DNA of 64,000 nt from Dolichospermum sp. DET69 (GCA_017355425.1 CP070233.1:5389272-5453271); one strand, 5' to 3'; positions 27,136 through 36,799 are shown, numbered from the stretch's first letter. Numbers and translations are program-made. The notes: generated from the sequence alone by a model not told the origin.

Positions 27136-27894
27136 CTATTTTCGTGTCGCTACAATTACCTGTGCTTCTCTTAAGACCCTATCCCCCCAAAAATAACCCC
27201 GGACTACTTCCTGAATCACCGTATTTTCTGTGACATCTGCCCTTGATTGACGACCGACAGCATACATTATTTGGGAATCAAAGGGTTTGCCCTGAGCGAC
27301 AATGGGAACAACACGGCGTTGTTTGAGTATTTCTAAAAGCGATCGCCTAATTAACTCCACTCCCTGCTGATTACTGGTGAAAATTTCCGTTAATGATTCT
27401 GACATTGATAGTTTTTCTGGCTCACTAGCTTGAGTATAATTACCATTAATCCAATCTAATAGCTTTTCCCAGAATCCTTTTTCTATTAATGGTTTTGAGT
27501 TTGAAGTAGTAGATAATGCTTCTAGTTCTTCTTGCCAGTAAGTACAAGCCTGATCTAAAGCATCCATAATCCCTAGTAAATCTTTGAGGAGTTTCTCCTG
27601 CTGCTGCTCAAATTTTCCCGATGCCTGTTTTTGAATTTCTTCCAAACGTATTGGCATCTGTTCTTGCTCTGTTCGAGTTATTGCCAATGCTTGTACCAGA
27701 GCATCTTGGGTAGAATGCAATAACTTACCCTGTTGCTTAACTTCATGGCGGAGAGCAGTCCATTCAGACACCATTTGATAGGGATCAAAGGCATTAGCAG
27801 ATAATGGTGGTTTGCCTAAATATTCAGGGGGTACTTGTTCTGATTGTAAATAATCTAGAAATTTGGCAAATAAAGCTTCTTTGTCAGTTGTCAT
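27136..27894 (-). CDS. grpE: GrpE-type nucleotide exchange factor
   Basis: A 252-aa protein with a long coiled coil (about residues 60-115, including RLEEIQKQASGKFEQQQEKL) and a C-terminal beta domain (VVPIVAQGKPFDSQIM, VVRGYFWGDRVLREAQVIV) characteristic of GrpE, which releases ADP from DnaK. An unusual insertion of about 40 residues (YWQEELEALS to GNYTQASEP) separates the two parts. It is larger than housekeeping GrpE and is probably the partner of the paralogous DnaK at 1704-3464, now 23.6 kb downstream on the same strand. Preceded by a TTAGTTG heptamer array. Confidence 0.85.
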   Translation of the reverse strand: MTTDKEALFAKFLDYLQSEQVPPEYLGKPPLSANAFDPYQMVSEWTALRHEVKQQGKLLHSTQDALVQALAITRTEQEQMPIRLEEIQKQASGKFEQQQEKLLKDLLGIMDALDQACTYWQEELEALSTTSNSKPLIEKGFWEKLLDWINGNYTQASEPEKLSMSESLTEIFTSNQQGVELIRRSLLEILKQRRVVPIVAQGKPFDSQIMYAVGRQSRADVTENTVIQEVVRGYFWGDRVLREAQVIVATRK

Positions 27895-27940
27895 TTGTCA
27901 GTTGTTAGTTGTTAGTTGTTAGTTGCCCGTTGTTAGCTTT
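27895..27940. repeat. STRR array upstream of grpE
   Basis: TTAGTTG heptamers, five or six copies, directly before the grpE ATG and between it and the J-domain gene. Confidence 0.85.
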
Positions 27941-27972
27941 GTACATTCTTTGAATTAGGAATTACGAATTAT

Positions 27973-28269
27973 TTAAAATGTCGCACGAATTAAATCATCT
28001 AAACTAACTTCTAGTTGAGTTAGGGCTTTTTCTCGCAACTGTTTTAATATCGCTGGATTCAGTTCTGCTTCTAGGGGACGAACTTTCAAAAAATCCTCAT
28101 ATTGACTGGTCTCTCCTTTGCGAAGTGCCTCGTAAGCTCCTCGAATTGCCTTAAACTCTTCTGGATGAGTGTGAGCAGGGAATTCACGTAGCTTGGCATG
28201 ATACGCCGCTTTAATTTGAGCGCTGGTTGCTCCTGGTGAAATTTCTAAACGTTCGTAGTGGTCAGCCAT
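27973..28269 (-). CDS. J-domain protein
   Basis: A 98-aa protein with an N-terminal J domain: YERLEISPGATSAQIKAAYH, then EFKAIRGAYEALRKG. In the loop where DnaJ has HPD, this protein has HPE (THPEEF). HPD is needed to stimulate the DnaK ATPase; this J subfamily often carries such variants, so activity is uncertain. There is no Gly/Phe or zinc region. It lies between the large TPR gene and grpE on the same strand, in a chaperone operon. Confidence 0.8.
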   Translation of the reverse strand: MADHYERLEISPGATSAQIKAAYHAKLREFPAHTHPEEFKAIRGAYEALRKGETSQYEDFLKVRPLEAELNPAILKQLREKALTQLEVSLDDLIRATF

Positions 28270-28356
28270 AAATAATTTTCAATTAAGATGATATCAATTG
28301 AACTATCTGTGTTTATCTGCGTTTATCTGCGTTCAAATACCTTTGATATCTGACCT

Positions 28357-30861
28357 TTAAAGCAATTCCTGAAAACCTGCTTTTTTTCTACCCTTGCGTT
28401 TTTGAGTAGATGATGAGTTTCTAAAGATAAAATCTATTTCATCTTCTTCGTCTTCTTCATCTTCATCATCTGACAAATCAGGCATATTGTTTAACATCAT
28501 TTTTTTGAGTTCTGGAAGCATCCGTTCAAACTCCGCTTGAGGCATTTTGTTGCCAAATAATTTTTTAATCATCCCTTCTAATAAATCATCAACGTCTGAT
28601 ATATCTAGATTGTCAAATCGCTCTGGATCTGGCATGGCACTCTGAGTTTCTCTATCATTAACAAATGCCTGTTCTTCTCGAAATGCTTGTAAGGCTTTGG
28701 CATCTTGTAGACGACGGGCTAATTCAAATCCCTGTTGTTTTAATTGTTCATAGTTTGGGTGATCAACGTCGTAGGTAGTGGCTTTAGCTAATAGCAATAA
28801 AGGGTTTTGGGGTTCTCGACGTAGTGCTTCATCTAGGAACGGGACAAGGGTTTTAATTTCGCCAAAACGGCGGGATTGAAGTTGAATATTTGCCAGGGCG
28901 TTGCCTGGTTGGGGCATGGTGTCGAGGTAGAAACGCACGGGAAGCTCTAGTTTTTTGGGGCTATTTTCTTTGACAGCTAAGATAACTAAATTGGCAACTC
29001 TAGCTTCTGGGTGTTCTATGGATAGGCTAATTAACTTTTGCTGATACTGGCTGATTAAAGCGGCGATGCCTTTTTCTCGTTTGGCAAAAAGTTGGATAGA
29101 AAGAGCGATCGCTTGCAATACGGAAATTTGTTCTTGACCTGCTAATCTTTGAAGGAGAGTATCCCATACTTGGGCTGCGGCTTTTTGGTCTAATGAAACC
29201 CGACCACCGGAATTAGGCGGACTTTGGACTGAATTCACGAATATCTGACAAGCACGGACACCCGGATCTGTCGGATCTTCTGCCTCCACAAAACGGCTAA
29301 ATAAGGGATAACTTAACGTAGAGAGAGCATCTACCCAAGGTAATGTTTCTACTTCAGATTCCATATTCACGTCGTCAAAATGCTTGCCAAATTTGCGCCG
29401 AACTTCATTGAATGCTTGTTTGTTATCTAGTCTCTTCCAACAGTGCAGCAACATTCCATAAACTTCTTCATACCGACATCCATTTTCTATCGCTTGGGTC
29501 AGCAGTGCGATCGCTTCATCATAATTTTCTTCTCCTGCTTCAATTAATCCCTTGCGTCCCAGCACTTCTGCGGATGTCGGACAGATCCGTTCTGCTTGTT
29601 GCACAGATCCTAAAGCTACACGTTGACGATCTATTGCCATGTAAGCATCTGCCATCCAGCAGTGGAGATGTGCTTGGGTCGCTTTCAATCGTTGTGCAGG
29701 CCATTCTTGAGGTTTTCGTTTCGCTTCCTGGTCTAACCACTTTAAAAACCGTGTCAACAGCCGTGGACGTTCTTGATCGTTATCATTGGCATCGAAAACT
29801 TCTAAGAGATTGATTGCCAATTGGGGGTTAAAGGGTTGCTCTGTCAACAAAGGCTGCCAGAATAGTTCAGCACAGTTTGGTTCTCCTTGATTCAGCGCTT
29901 GTTGTCCGGCTAGGGTAAACAGCAGTGGACGGAGACTTTCTAGTTCTGGAAAATGTGGAGAACGTCGCTCCATCTTCAATAGCAAATGGGCGGTATTATG
30001 GTAATTATCTTGGTCAATCAGTTGCAGCATTCGCAATACTGCTAATGCCTCTTGGATATTTTTATCTAGTGTTGTTCGTGGATTTATAGATTGGAGGAGT
30101 TCTGGCGCTGTTTTTCCCTGTTGAAAAATTGCCAATCGCTCTAAAATTGGATGCTCCAAATACTTTGGTTGACTATATGCAGATGAAGGTGATTTCAACC
30201 CCAAAAGATGAGCCGCAGCATCCCAATTACCGCTGACTTGTTGAGTATAAACAATCCAAGCTATGGGCAAGTCTCCATCGGTGACGGCTCGCTTAATTTT
30301 CTGAAAAGCTGTCAAAGCTGCTTCTGTTTGCTCATTTTTGAGTGCCAGAACACCTCGTACCCAGTGGAGTTGGTTTGCACTAAAGCGTTTGGATTGTTCC
30401 TGAATTAATTGCTCAACTGTAGCGGTATCTCCTTTGAGTAACAAGAGTTTTAGGTAAGAGATGCTGTAATCTTTCGGTAGATTACCTGCCTCAAAGGCAT
30501 TTTTAAGCAATTTTAGTGCCGGATCTAATTGCTTTAACTCCAGCAAACATCTAGCTTGCCAGTAATGAACTTCTCCCACTAAACCAAATTCTAGAGCGCG
30601 GGTAAAGGATTTTTCTGCCTGTTTAAAATCTTGCTTTTGAAATTCTTGCTGACCCCGTAGCAACCAAATTTCTGATTCTGGGGGAGTAAATTCAATATTA
30701 GGGTGCAAGCGTTGATTTTTCTTAATTTCTTCCAATGCTTGCCGATATTTTTTTTGGTTCAGCAATTCTTGTAGTTGCTGCTGGAAAGAGTTTTCCGCAA
30801 CTTTTGTCTCTGTGTTAGAGACCTGTGGTTGTGAGTGCTGTTTAGACTTATTTTTAACCAC
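28357..30861 (-). CDS. Large TPR protein of the chaperone operon
   Basis: An 834-aa protein made largely of tetratricopeptide-type helical pairs. Early repeats are clear (WLLRGQQEFQKQDFKQAEKS, WQARCLLELKQLDPALKLLK), with more around residues 400-470 (AERICPTSAEVLGRKGLIEA). The last ~60 residues switch to a Met/Pro stretch (LPELKKMMLNNMPDLS), a run of Asp/Glu, and a basic tail. Head gene of the minus-strand set TPR - J - GrpE, so a scaffold or adaptor for the Hsp70 machine is a fair inference. A GTG/ATG choice is not an issue: the ATG is the only sensible start. Confidence 0.78.
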   Translation of the reverse strand: MVKNKSKQHSQPQVSNTETKVAENSFQQQLQELLNQKKYRQALEEIKKNQRLHPNIEFTPPESEIWLLRGQQEFQKQDFKQAEKSFTRALEFGLVGEVHYWQARCLLELKQLDPALKLLKNAFEAGNLPKDYSISYLKLLLLKGDTATVEQLIQEQSKRFSANQLHWVRGVLALKNEQTEAALTAFQKIKRAVTDGDLPIAWIVYTQQVSGNWDAAAHLLGLKSPSSAYSQPKYLEHPILERLAIFQQGKTAPELLQSINPRTTLDKNIQEALAVLRMLQLIDQDNYHNTAHLLLKMERRSPHFPELESLRPLLFTLAGQQALNQGEPNCAELFWQPLLTEQPFNPQLAINLLEVFDANDNDQERPRLLTRFLKWLDQEAKRKPQEWPAQRLKATQAHLHCWMADAYMAIDRQRVALGSVQQAERICPTSAEVLGRKGLIEAGEENYDEAIALLTQAIENGCRYEEVYGMLLHCWKRLDNKQAFNEVRRKFGKHFDDVNMESEVETLPWVDALSTLSYPLFSRFVEAEDPTDPGVRACQIFVNSVQSPPNSGGRVSLDQKAAAQVWDTLLQRLAGQEQISVLQAIALSIQLFAKREKGIAALISQYQQKLISLSIEHPEARVANLVILAVKENSPKKLELPVRFYLDTMPQPGNALANIQLQSRRFGEIKTLVPFLDEALRREPQNPLLLLAKATTYDVDHPNYEQLKQQGFELARRLQDAKALQAFREEQAFVNDRETQSAMPDPERFDNLDISDVDDLLEGMIKKLFGNKMPQAEFERMLPELKKMMLNNMPDLSDDEDEEDEEDEIDFIFRNSSSTQKRKGRKKAGFQELL

Positions 30862-31373
30862 TGGGCTTTCTTCCTAATTGTTTTTTTATTTTTACCCTGA
30901 TAGTTAAGGGCGGCTCCAACTACTGTCTTAATTTCTATATTAGTAGGCAGTTTGCATTAATGTTACAGCGAGTTGTAACATTTTCCTCTCAGAGAGTATT
31001 TGCAAAGTTTTCAGATGCCAAAACTTATGTAATTTAGCGCACAATGATCCAGGTTAGGACATTCGTAAATTCATATTAAAGCACGCAATATTGATAAAGT
31101 ATTCTTTTTTTTACTGCTACTTTCTCCGTGCGGATTACCATCTGTTTTTAGTATATATTGAGAGAGATTTTTTACCAATTTTCAGACTTTTTCCATATCT
31201 TCCTATGCGATAATTGCATAATTCAATTGTCATTAATGATATTAATATTAATGATATAGCTTTGCAGAAAACACATATTAGCACTGAATTAAGTTAATGA
31301 TTTATGGGGTATTATATGAGTTATTATATTAACGCCAATATATTGCACTCAAACCAAACAGGAGAAACTGCTA
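30862..31373. other. Divergent intergenic region
   Basis: About 510 bp, AT-rich, between the divergent TPR and PBP genes; promoters for both should lie here. Short direct repeats of ATTAATGATAT occur near 31231-31258. No RNA gene or clear operator was recognised. Confidence 0.55.
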
Positions 31374-33740
31374 TTGCCATTGGGTAATCATCAACAAAAT
31401 GACGAGTCCACAAATGAAAACTTACTACCGAGAATGCAGGTGAAGGCAAAGCAGTTAATAACCCAGATGACAAATTTATCATCGGGAATCTTGGGCAAAA
31501 TTGCCAGCAGCGATAAACCCTTTTATCGTCGTTTTTGGTTTTGGGCCGGGTTAGGTGTTGGTAGTGGGATCATAGCTTTCCATTACACAATCTTAGAAAT
31601 AGATAGGAATTTACCAGATCAGTCCGCACTCAGGGCATTGGTGCGAGAGCAAACACTGACAATTAAAGCGAATGATGGTAGTGTGCTACAACAGCAGGGA
31701 GAAGCAACCAGAGAAGCACTGAAAATAGAGCAAATACCAGATACTTTAAAGAAAGCTTTTATTGCTTCAGAAGATAGAAGATTTCATGAACACAATGGAT
31801 TTGATGCTCAGGGAATTGCTAGAGCAGTTATTAATAATTTGCGATCGCAAAATGTGGTAGAAGGTGGTAGTACCATCACCCAACAAGTAGCGCGAATTCT
31901 CTTCCTCAAACAAGAAAAAACCTTCTGGCGTAAACTCAAAGAAGTTCGATTATCCCAAAAAATAGAGCAAGAATTGACTAAAGATCAAATTCTGGAACGT
32001 TATTTAAATCTCGTATATTTAGGCTCTGGGGCTTACGGTGTCGGTGATGCAGCTTGGGTATACTTTAGTAAAACTGTAGATCAACTTACTTTGTCAGAAA
32101 TGGCCACCTTAGCTGGTTTAGCTCCTGCACCTAACGTCTACGCCCCCGATAAAAACCCTAAAATAGCTACAGAACGGCGAAATCTGGTGTTACAGCGAAT
32201 GCAGGAAGATGGAGTCATTACACCAGCCGAAAAACAAACTGCTACTCAGGAAGCATTAGTAGTTAATAGCAGTTTACCCAAACGGTTACAAGTTGATTTT
32301 CCCTACTTTACTACCTACGTGCAGAAGGAATTGCCAAAGCACGTTTCCGCTGATGTTTTAGCTATTGGTGGTTTAGTCATAGAAACAACCTTAAATCCAA
32401 CTGAGCAAAAAGCCGCAGAAGCCGCAGTTGCCAAAATCTTGAAAAATGAAGGCCGTTGGCAAAACTTTAAACAAGCGGCCATGGTTGCCATAGATCCTCG
32501 CAATGGTGAAATTCAGGCAATGGTAGGCGGTAAAGACTTTGGTAAAAACCAGTTTAATCGTGTCACTCAAGCTCAACGTCAACCAGGATCGACCTTCAAA
32601 GGTTTTATCTATGCTACAGCGATCGCTACTGGTAAAAGTCCCTACGATAGCTATTTAGATGAACCTTTCTCAATAGATGGTTATGAGCCAAAAAACTCCC
32701 ATGATAAATTCTCAGGCTGGTTAAATATCAGAGATGCTCTCACCAAATCTATCAATACAATTGCACTGAAAGTATTAATAGAAATAGGTTTTAACCCCAC
32801 CATTAAACTCGCCCATGATATGGGTATTAAGTCAGAACTCAAACCTAACTATTCCTTAGCTCTTGGTTCTAATGAAGTCAACTTACTAGAATTAACCAAC
32901 GCCTATGGTACATTCGCTAACCAGGGAAATTATACAGAGGCTCATGGCATTCGTCGCATCCTTAACCGCGAAGGAGATGTAATTTGGTCAGCTAAATATG
33001 AACCTAAGCAAGTTTTAGATGCTGATAGTAACGCCATCATGACTTGGATGTTACGAAATGTTGTCACCGATGGCACTGGTGCTGCGGCTCAATTAAATGA
33101 TAGACAAGTTGCTGGCAAAACAGGTACTACTGATGAATCCCGTGATTTATGGTTTATTGGTTATATTCCCCAATTAGTCACAGGTGTATGGTTAGGGAAT
33201 GACGATAACACCCCCACCTATGGTAACAGTGGTAGTGCGGCTTATGCCTGGCATGAATTTATGGAAAAAGCAGTAGAGGGAATGCCTGTAGAAAAGTTTC
33301 CTCCCAGTCCTAAATTAGAAAATCGCAAAGGGACTATCAAAGCCGAACCTCTCAAACCGAAAAGAATTGTCCATAAATCGGTTGATGATAACAATCAAAA
33401 ATCAGATGAGGATAATACCGACAATTCTGATAACTCAAGCAGACGCAGACGACGCTATAGTCAATCGGAAGATTCTTCAGAAAATAGACCAAGACGGAGA
33501 CGACGCTATAGTGAGGAAAATAATGACACATCTTCTTCTACCTCTGGCAGACGACGACGAAGACGCAGCGAAGAATCTAATAGCGACTCTACTCCTAGAT
33601 CATCTCGTTCACGACGCAGCCGCAGCGAAGAATCACGTCCTTCAAGATCATCATCTTCAGAAAATCGTAGTTCTGAAGGATCTTCATCATCACAACCTTC
33701 TTGGAGAGAAAGACTCAAACCCATTTCTTCAGGGGAATAA
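31374..33740 (+). CDS. Class A penicillin-binding protein (PBP1A type)
   Basis: A 788-aa bifunctional peptidoglycan synthase. The TTG start is supported by GGAGAA seven bases upstream. A single membrane helix lies at about 51-70 (FWFWAGLGVGSGIIAF). The glycosyltransferase domain has EDRRFHEHNGFD and GGSTITQQVAR; the transpeptidase has QPGSTFK (SxxK), SIN (SxN) and AGKTGTT (KTG). The last ~110 residues are a low-complexity tail of Arg, Ser, Asp and Glu with repeated RRRRRYS-like blocks, probably disordered and cell-wall-facing. It stands alone after a 510-bp gap. Confidence 0.93.
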   Translation: MPLGNHQQNDESTNENLLPRMQVKAKQLITQMTNLSSGILGKIASSDKPFYRRFWFWAGLGVGSGIIAFHYTILEIDRNLPDQSALRALVREQTLTIKANDGSVLQQQGEATREALKIEQIPDTLKKAFIASEDRRFHEHNGFDAQGIARAVINNLRSQNVVEGGSTITQQVARILFLKQEKTFWRKLKEVRLSQKIEQELTKDQILERYLNLVYLGSGAYGVGDAAWVYFSKTVDQLTLSEMATLAGLAPAPNVYAPDKNPKIATERRNLVLQRMQEDGVITPAEKQTATQEALVVNSSLPKRLQVDFPYFTTYVQKELPKHVSADVLAIGGLVIETTLNPTEQKAAEAAVAKILKNEGRWQNFKQAAMVAIDPRNGEIQAMVGGKDFGKNQFNRVTQAQRQPGSTFKGFIYATAIATGKSPYDSYLDEPFSIDGYEPKNSHDKFSGWLNIRDALTKSINTIALKVLIEIGFNPTIKLAHDMGIKSELKPNYSLALGSNEVNLLELTNAYGTFANQGNYTEAHGIRRILNREGDVIWSAKYEPKQVLDADSNAIMTWMLRNVVTDGTGAAAQLNDRQVAGKTGTTDESRDLWFIGYIPQLVTGVWLGNDDNTPTYGNSGSAAYAWHEFMEKAVEGMPVEKFPPSPKLENRKGTIKAEPLKPKRIVHKSVDDNNQKSDEDNTDNSDNSSRRRRRYSQSEDSSENRPRRRRRYSEENNDTSSSTSGRRRRRRSEESNSDSTPRSSRSRRSRSEESRPSRSSSSENRSSEGSSSSQPSWRERLKPISSGE

Positions 33741-33852
33741 TTGATGTTATACCTTTTAATACAGCAAAGATTTTTCCTAGGGTAGATGCAAATGATATGC
33801 TGAGTTTATACTTTGTTAAGAAGTGTAACCTAACATTAGACGAAATTTACTC

Positions 33853-34047
33853 ATGAGTTATTTATTCCTCCAAGTGCAAGCACAAGATGTTGGCAATCAC
33901 TTTCCCTTAGCTTTTACTTTGGTGTATGTAGTGGGTTTTATCGCTGCTATCACCATTGGTTCAATTGCTTGGTACAACTCCAAACGTCCCCCTGGTTGGG
34001 AAAATAAAGAGCGTCCTGATATTATCCCCAAGGTTGAAAAGGAATAA
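33853..34047 (+). CDS. Small single-helix membrane protein, Psb35-like
   Basis: A 64-aa protein with one predicted membrane helix (about residues 18-42, FPLAFTLVYVVGFIAAITIG) and a short basic, Pro-rich C-terminus (YNSKRPPGWENKERP). The size and layout fit the small thylakoid proteins of photosystem II assembly; Psb35 (Ssl2148 family) is my best guess from memory and is not certain. It is separated by 112 bp from the PBP gene and may have its own promoter. Confidence 0.6.
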   Translation: MSYLFLQVQAQDVGNHFPLAFTLVYVVGFIAAITIGSIAWYNSKRPPGWENKERPDIIPKVEKE

Positions 34048-34110
34048 AATTTGGTGATTGGTAATTGGCGATAGGGAAAAATTTACTACCAATTACCCAT
34101 TACTAATTAC

Positions 34111-34536
34111 CTAATTTTGCACGTCAACCCAACGACGGTAGAGCTTTTGAATTTGTTTAAGGAGTGTAGTGTGGGCTGCTGGGTTAGCTCCACTAGACTT
34201 ACTTAACTCTTCCAATTGAGAGAGCAGTCTTGCCTCTTCAACGGCTACATCACCATCACTATAAATTAAGCCACTAATAGCTTCAATTAAATCCTCATAA
34301 TCTTCCTGAGTTGGGCGATCGCCTAAATACTCTTTCACCCATTTATAACATTCATTAGGCTTAACTGGTACTAATTCGTACAACCAAGGCTTAATTTCTG
34401 GATCATGAGCTAAACCCTTAGCTTGAGCTATTTCCCTTAGATATTGCCGTTCCTCTGGCTGGATTTTGCCATCAATCCAAGCTGCTCCAATCAGGATTTT
34501 TACTAGGTTTTTTACATGAGAATCATTAACCATCAC
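34111..34536 (-). CDS. TerB-like helical protein
   Basis: A 141-aa protein of the TerB/DUF533-like fold: VKILIGAAWIDGKIQPEERQ near the N-terminus and ISGLIYSDGDVAVEEARLL later are the two Asp-bearing helix-turn segments typical of TerB domains (D followed by G-x-I/V). TerB proteins occur in tellurite/phage stress gene clusters but also alone, as here. No metal or phage partner genes are adjacent. A second ATG lies one codon inside. Confidence 0.78.
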   Translation of the reverse strand: MMVNDSHVKNLVKILIGAAWIDGKIQPEERQYLREIAQAKGLAHDPEIKPWLYELVPVKPNECYKWVKEYLGDRPTQEDYEDLIEAISGLIYSDGDVAVEEARLLSQLEELSKSSGANPAAHTTLLKQIQKLYRRWVDVQN

Positions 34537-34590
34537 TGCCTCCTCTGGTAGATTCGGACTGTGATTAAATCTTACAATTACTCTTGGTAT

Positions 34591-35937
34591 TCACTCGGAA
34601 TCATTAGTTTTTCTTAAGCGCACCATAAAAAAACCATCCATATCCTGTTGATGAGGCCAAACTTTTAACCAACCAGGATCAGTATTATTAAGTAAATTGA
34701 AAGAGTGAGGCTCTATTTGCCAATGGGGATTTGCGGCTAAAAACTCCGAAATTACCTGTTCATTTTCCGCTGGGTGCAATGTACAAGTTGCATAAACTAA
34801 AACGCCACCAGTCTTGACAAAAGTTGCATTGTGTGATAGCAATTCCTTCTGTAATTGGGAAAGTTTTTGCACAGAATCCGGTGTTTGTCGCCAACGCGCA
34901 TCAGCGTGACGGTGCATAGTTCCCAAACCGGAACAAGGAGCATCAAGTAATACCCGGTCAGCAGTTTGGTAGAATTGCGGTAAGTTGCGGCTATCTCCTG
35001 TACAAATTTCGATAGATTGTAAATGCAGACGCTGGGCATTTTCTTTTAATTTACGCAATCGAGAAGCAGTTTGATCACAGGCATAAATTTTGCCCTTATC
35101 TGCCATTAATTCAGCAATATGGGTGGTTTTTCCCCCTGGGGCTGCACAAACGTCAATCACCACATCACCGGGTTGCGGGTCAAGCAAATGACCAACTAAC
35201 TGGGCGCTACTATCTTGAACAGTCCACCAACCTTCACGAAAACCAGGTAAATTTGGAATTGCGCCATTATTACCAATTAATCGTAAAGCTTGGGGTAAAT
35301 GGGGAATCCGTTTCACTAAAACACCAGCAGATTCAAAAGCTGATTCTACTTCTTCTAAAGAACTTTTGAGAATATTTACTCGTAAATCAATTGTCGGGGT
35401 TTGATTCATCCAGAGACAGAGTTTTTGTGTTTCTGCAAAACCCAGTTCTTCTAGCCAAACTTCAATTATCCAATTAGGGAAACTGTATAAAACTCCTAAT
35501 TTTTCTGTGGGATTTTCTGGTAAATTTAAAGGTTCTGAAGATTTTTCTGCAAGTCGGAGATATTGACGTAATAAACCATTCACAAAACCAGTTAAACCAG
35601 GAAAACCATTTTCCTTTGCTAATTCGACGGTAGTATTTACAGCCGCAGAAAAGGGGATTCTTTCTTGATAACGCAGTTGGTAAAAACCGAGATGCAAAAT
35701 GGTGCGGAGGTCTTTTGGTTGTTGCTCGGTTTTCTTAGTAGCAAGTTGGTCAATGATAGCATCTAGGGTGCGTTGTCTTCGTACACTCCCATAAACTAAT
35801 TCTGTCATTAACCGACGGTCATTGTCGGGTAACTTAAACTTTTGTAGCGCTCGGTCTAAAGCAACATCAGCATAGGCTCCTTTGTGAACTTCTTTGAGGG
35901 CAATAAAGGCAACTTGACGAGGGTTATAATTACTCAC
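34591..35937 (-). CDS. rsmB: 16S rRNA (cytosine-967-C5) methyltransferase
   Basis: About 448 aa from the GTG at 35937, chosen because AGGA lies six bases upstream and the protein then begins with the NusB-like RNA-binding domain (NPRQVAFIALKEVHKGAYAD). The in-frame ATG 14 codons upstream has no support. The Rossmann methyltransferase domain has VIDVCAAPGGKTTHIAE (motif I), VLLDAPCSGLGTMHRHADAR (PC motif) and VYATCTLHPAENE (TC motif), giving the two catalytic cysteines of RNA m5C enzymes. Length is normal. Confidence 0.93.
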   Translation of the reverse strand: MSNYNPRQVAFIALKEVHKGAYADVALDRALQKFKLPDNDRRLMTELVYGSVRRQRTLDAIIDQLATKKTEQQPKDLRTILHLGFYQLRYQERIPFSAAVNTTVELAKENGFPGLTGFVNGLLRQYLRLAEKSSEPLNLPENPTEKLGVLYSFPNWIIEVWLEELGFAETQKLCLWMNQTPTIDLRVNILKSSLEEVESAFESAGVLVKRIPHLPQALRLIGNNGAIPNLPGFREGWWTVQDSSAQLVGHLLDPQPGDVVIDVCAAPGGKTTHIAELMADKGKIYACDQTASRLRKLKENAQRLHLQSIEICTGDSRNLPQFYQTADRVLLDAPCSGLGTMHRHADARWRQTPDSVQKLSQLQKELLSHNATFVKTGGVLVYATCTLHPAENEQVISEFLAANPHWQIEPHSFNLLNNTDPGWLKVWPHQQDMDGFFMVRLRKTNDSE

Positions 35938-35988
35938 AAATATCCTGATACATATAAAATTTTTGTCGGGGTTTAGCAATGCTCGTTT

Positions 35989-36200
35989 GTGTCAACTTAA
36001 GTAGGGGCGTATTGCAATACGCCCCTACTTATCTGTTCGCTTCCATACCCACCAGGGAATAAATTCCCTGTCTGATAGCTCAAGTCCACGCTTAGTGGAC
36101 TAAGGAATTTTCCCAGTGTTTAGTCATCAAAAGACAACTTTGGCTATTAGCAAGGAACTTGAGTTCCTTGCTGAACATCGGTTTTACCTTAAGTTGACAC
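35989..36200. mobile_element. 212-bp palindrome-rich inverted-repeat element
   Basis: Ends GTGTCAACTTAAG and CTTAAGTTGACAC are perfect 12- to 13-bp inverted repeats. The inside holds a string of smaller palindromes: GGGGCGTATTGCAATACGCCCC, CAGGGAATAAATTCCCTG, GTCCACGCTTAGTGGAC and GCAAGGAACTTGAGTTCCTTGC. There is no ORF. A MITE or structured mobile RNA-like element is likely; no clear target duplication was found. Confidence 0.65.
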
Positions 36201-36384
36201 CAATGAAGCTCTTACTAAACCCTTAACCATATATTTGTATCATTATTAAAGTGAAATATATTAGTTATAGAAGATAATAATTCTGTCTTAATCCTGTTCA
36301 TCCTTAAATCTTGGATATCCTGATTCTGAAAGTATTATAGCGGTTCTTTTGTTAAGTGAGATACAAGAACCCCAACCCCCTCCC
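36201..36384. other. Gap with degenerate repeat
   Basis: AT-rich DNA with a degenerate inverted member of the AATCCTGATTC repeat family near 36294-36330 (CTTGGATATCCTGATTCTG). No gene was recognised. Confidence 0.5.
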
Positions 36385-36601
36385 CTGACAGGTGTAGGTT
36401 TTTAATATTCTCTGTAAAGGCAAGACCAGGAAGACAAGGAAGGATAGTAGACAAGGAGGATTTTATACAAAAAATACTCGGTTTATGGGTTGTTTTGTTA
36501 CCAATCATACATTCCTTCTCCGTTTTCCTCCCTTGTCACCTTGTCTGCCTTGTCCCCCAAGTCTTGTTCTCAAGACAATGTAAAAAACCTACACTTGTCA
36601 G
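36385..36601. mobile_element. 217-bp foldback MITE
   Basis: Terminal inverted repeats start CTGACAGGTGTAGGTTTTT and CTGACAAGTGTAGGTTTTT (one mismatch). It is flanked by the 11-bp direct repeat AACCCCCTCCC (36374-36384 and 36602-36612). The inner halves also pair roughly (AGACAAGG against CCTTGTCT). The element interrupts a palindromic intergenic repeat whose uninterrupted form stands at 42319-42372. The long TSD could partly be host repeat sequence. Confidence 0.7.
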
Positions 36602-36799
36602 AACCCCCTCCCCGTTCTTTGAAAGGGGGCTTAGGATGTATTTTATCCTCGGTTTTCGTGTTGTGTTGTGGTCTTCCTCGTGAGGACTTTCTTGAACTCT
36701 ACCCTCTTTCGCTTTTGCGCTCTTCTTTTTCTTCTTTGCACTTCCCCTTCGTCTCCAGACGATAAAATCAATGGGGGATATTCAAATTAAATTTAAATA

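Noticed and set aside
33367..33744. Second protein overlapping the PBP tail
   Set aside because: It is a shadow frame of the Arg/Ser/Asp-rich low-complexity tail.
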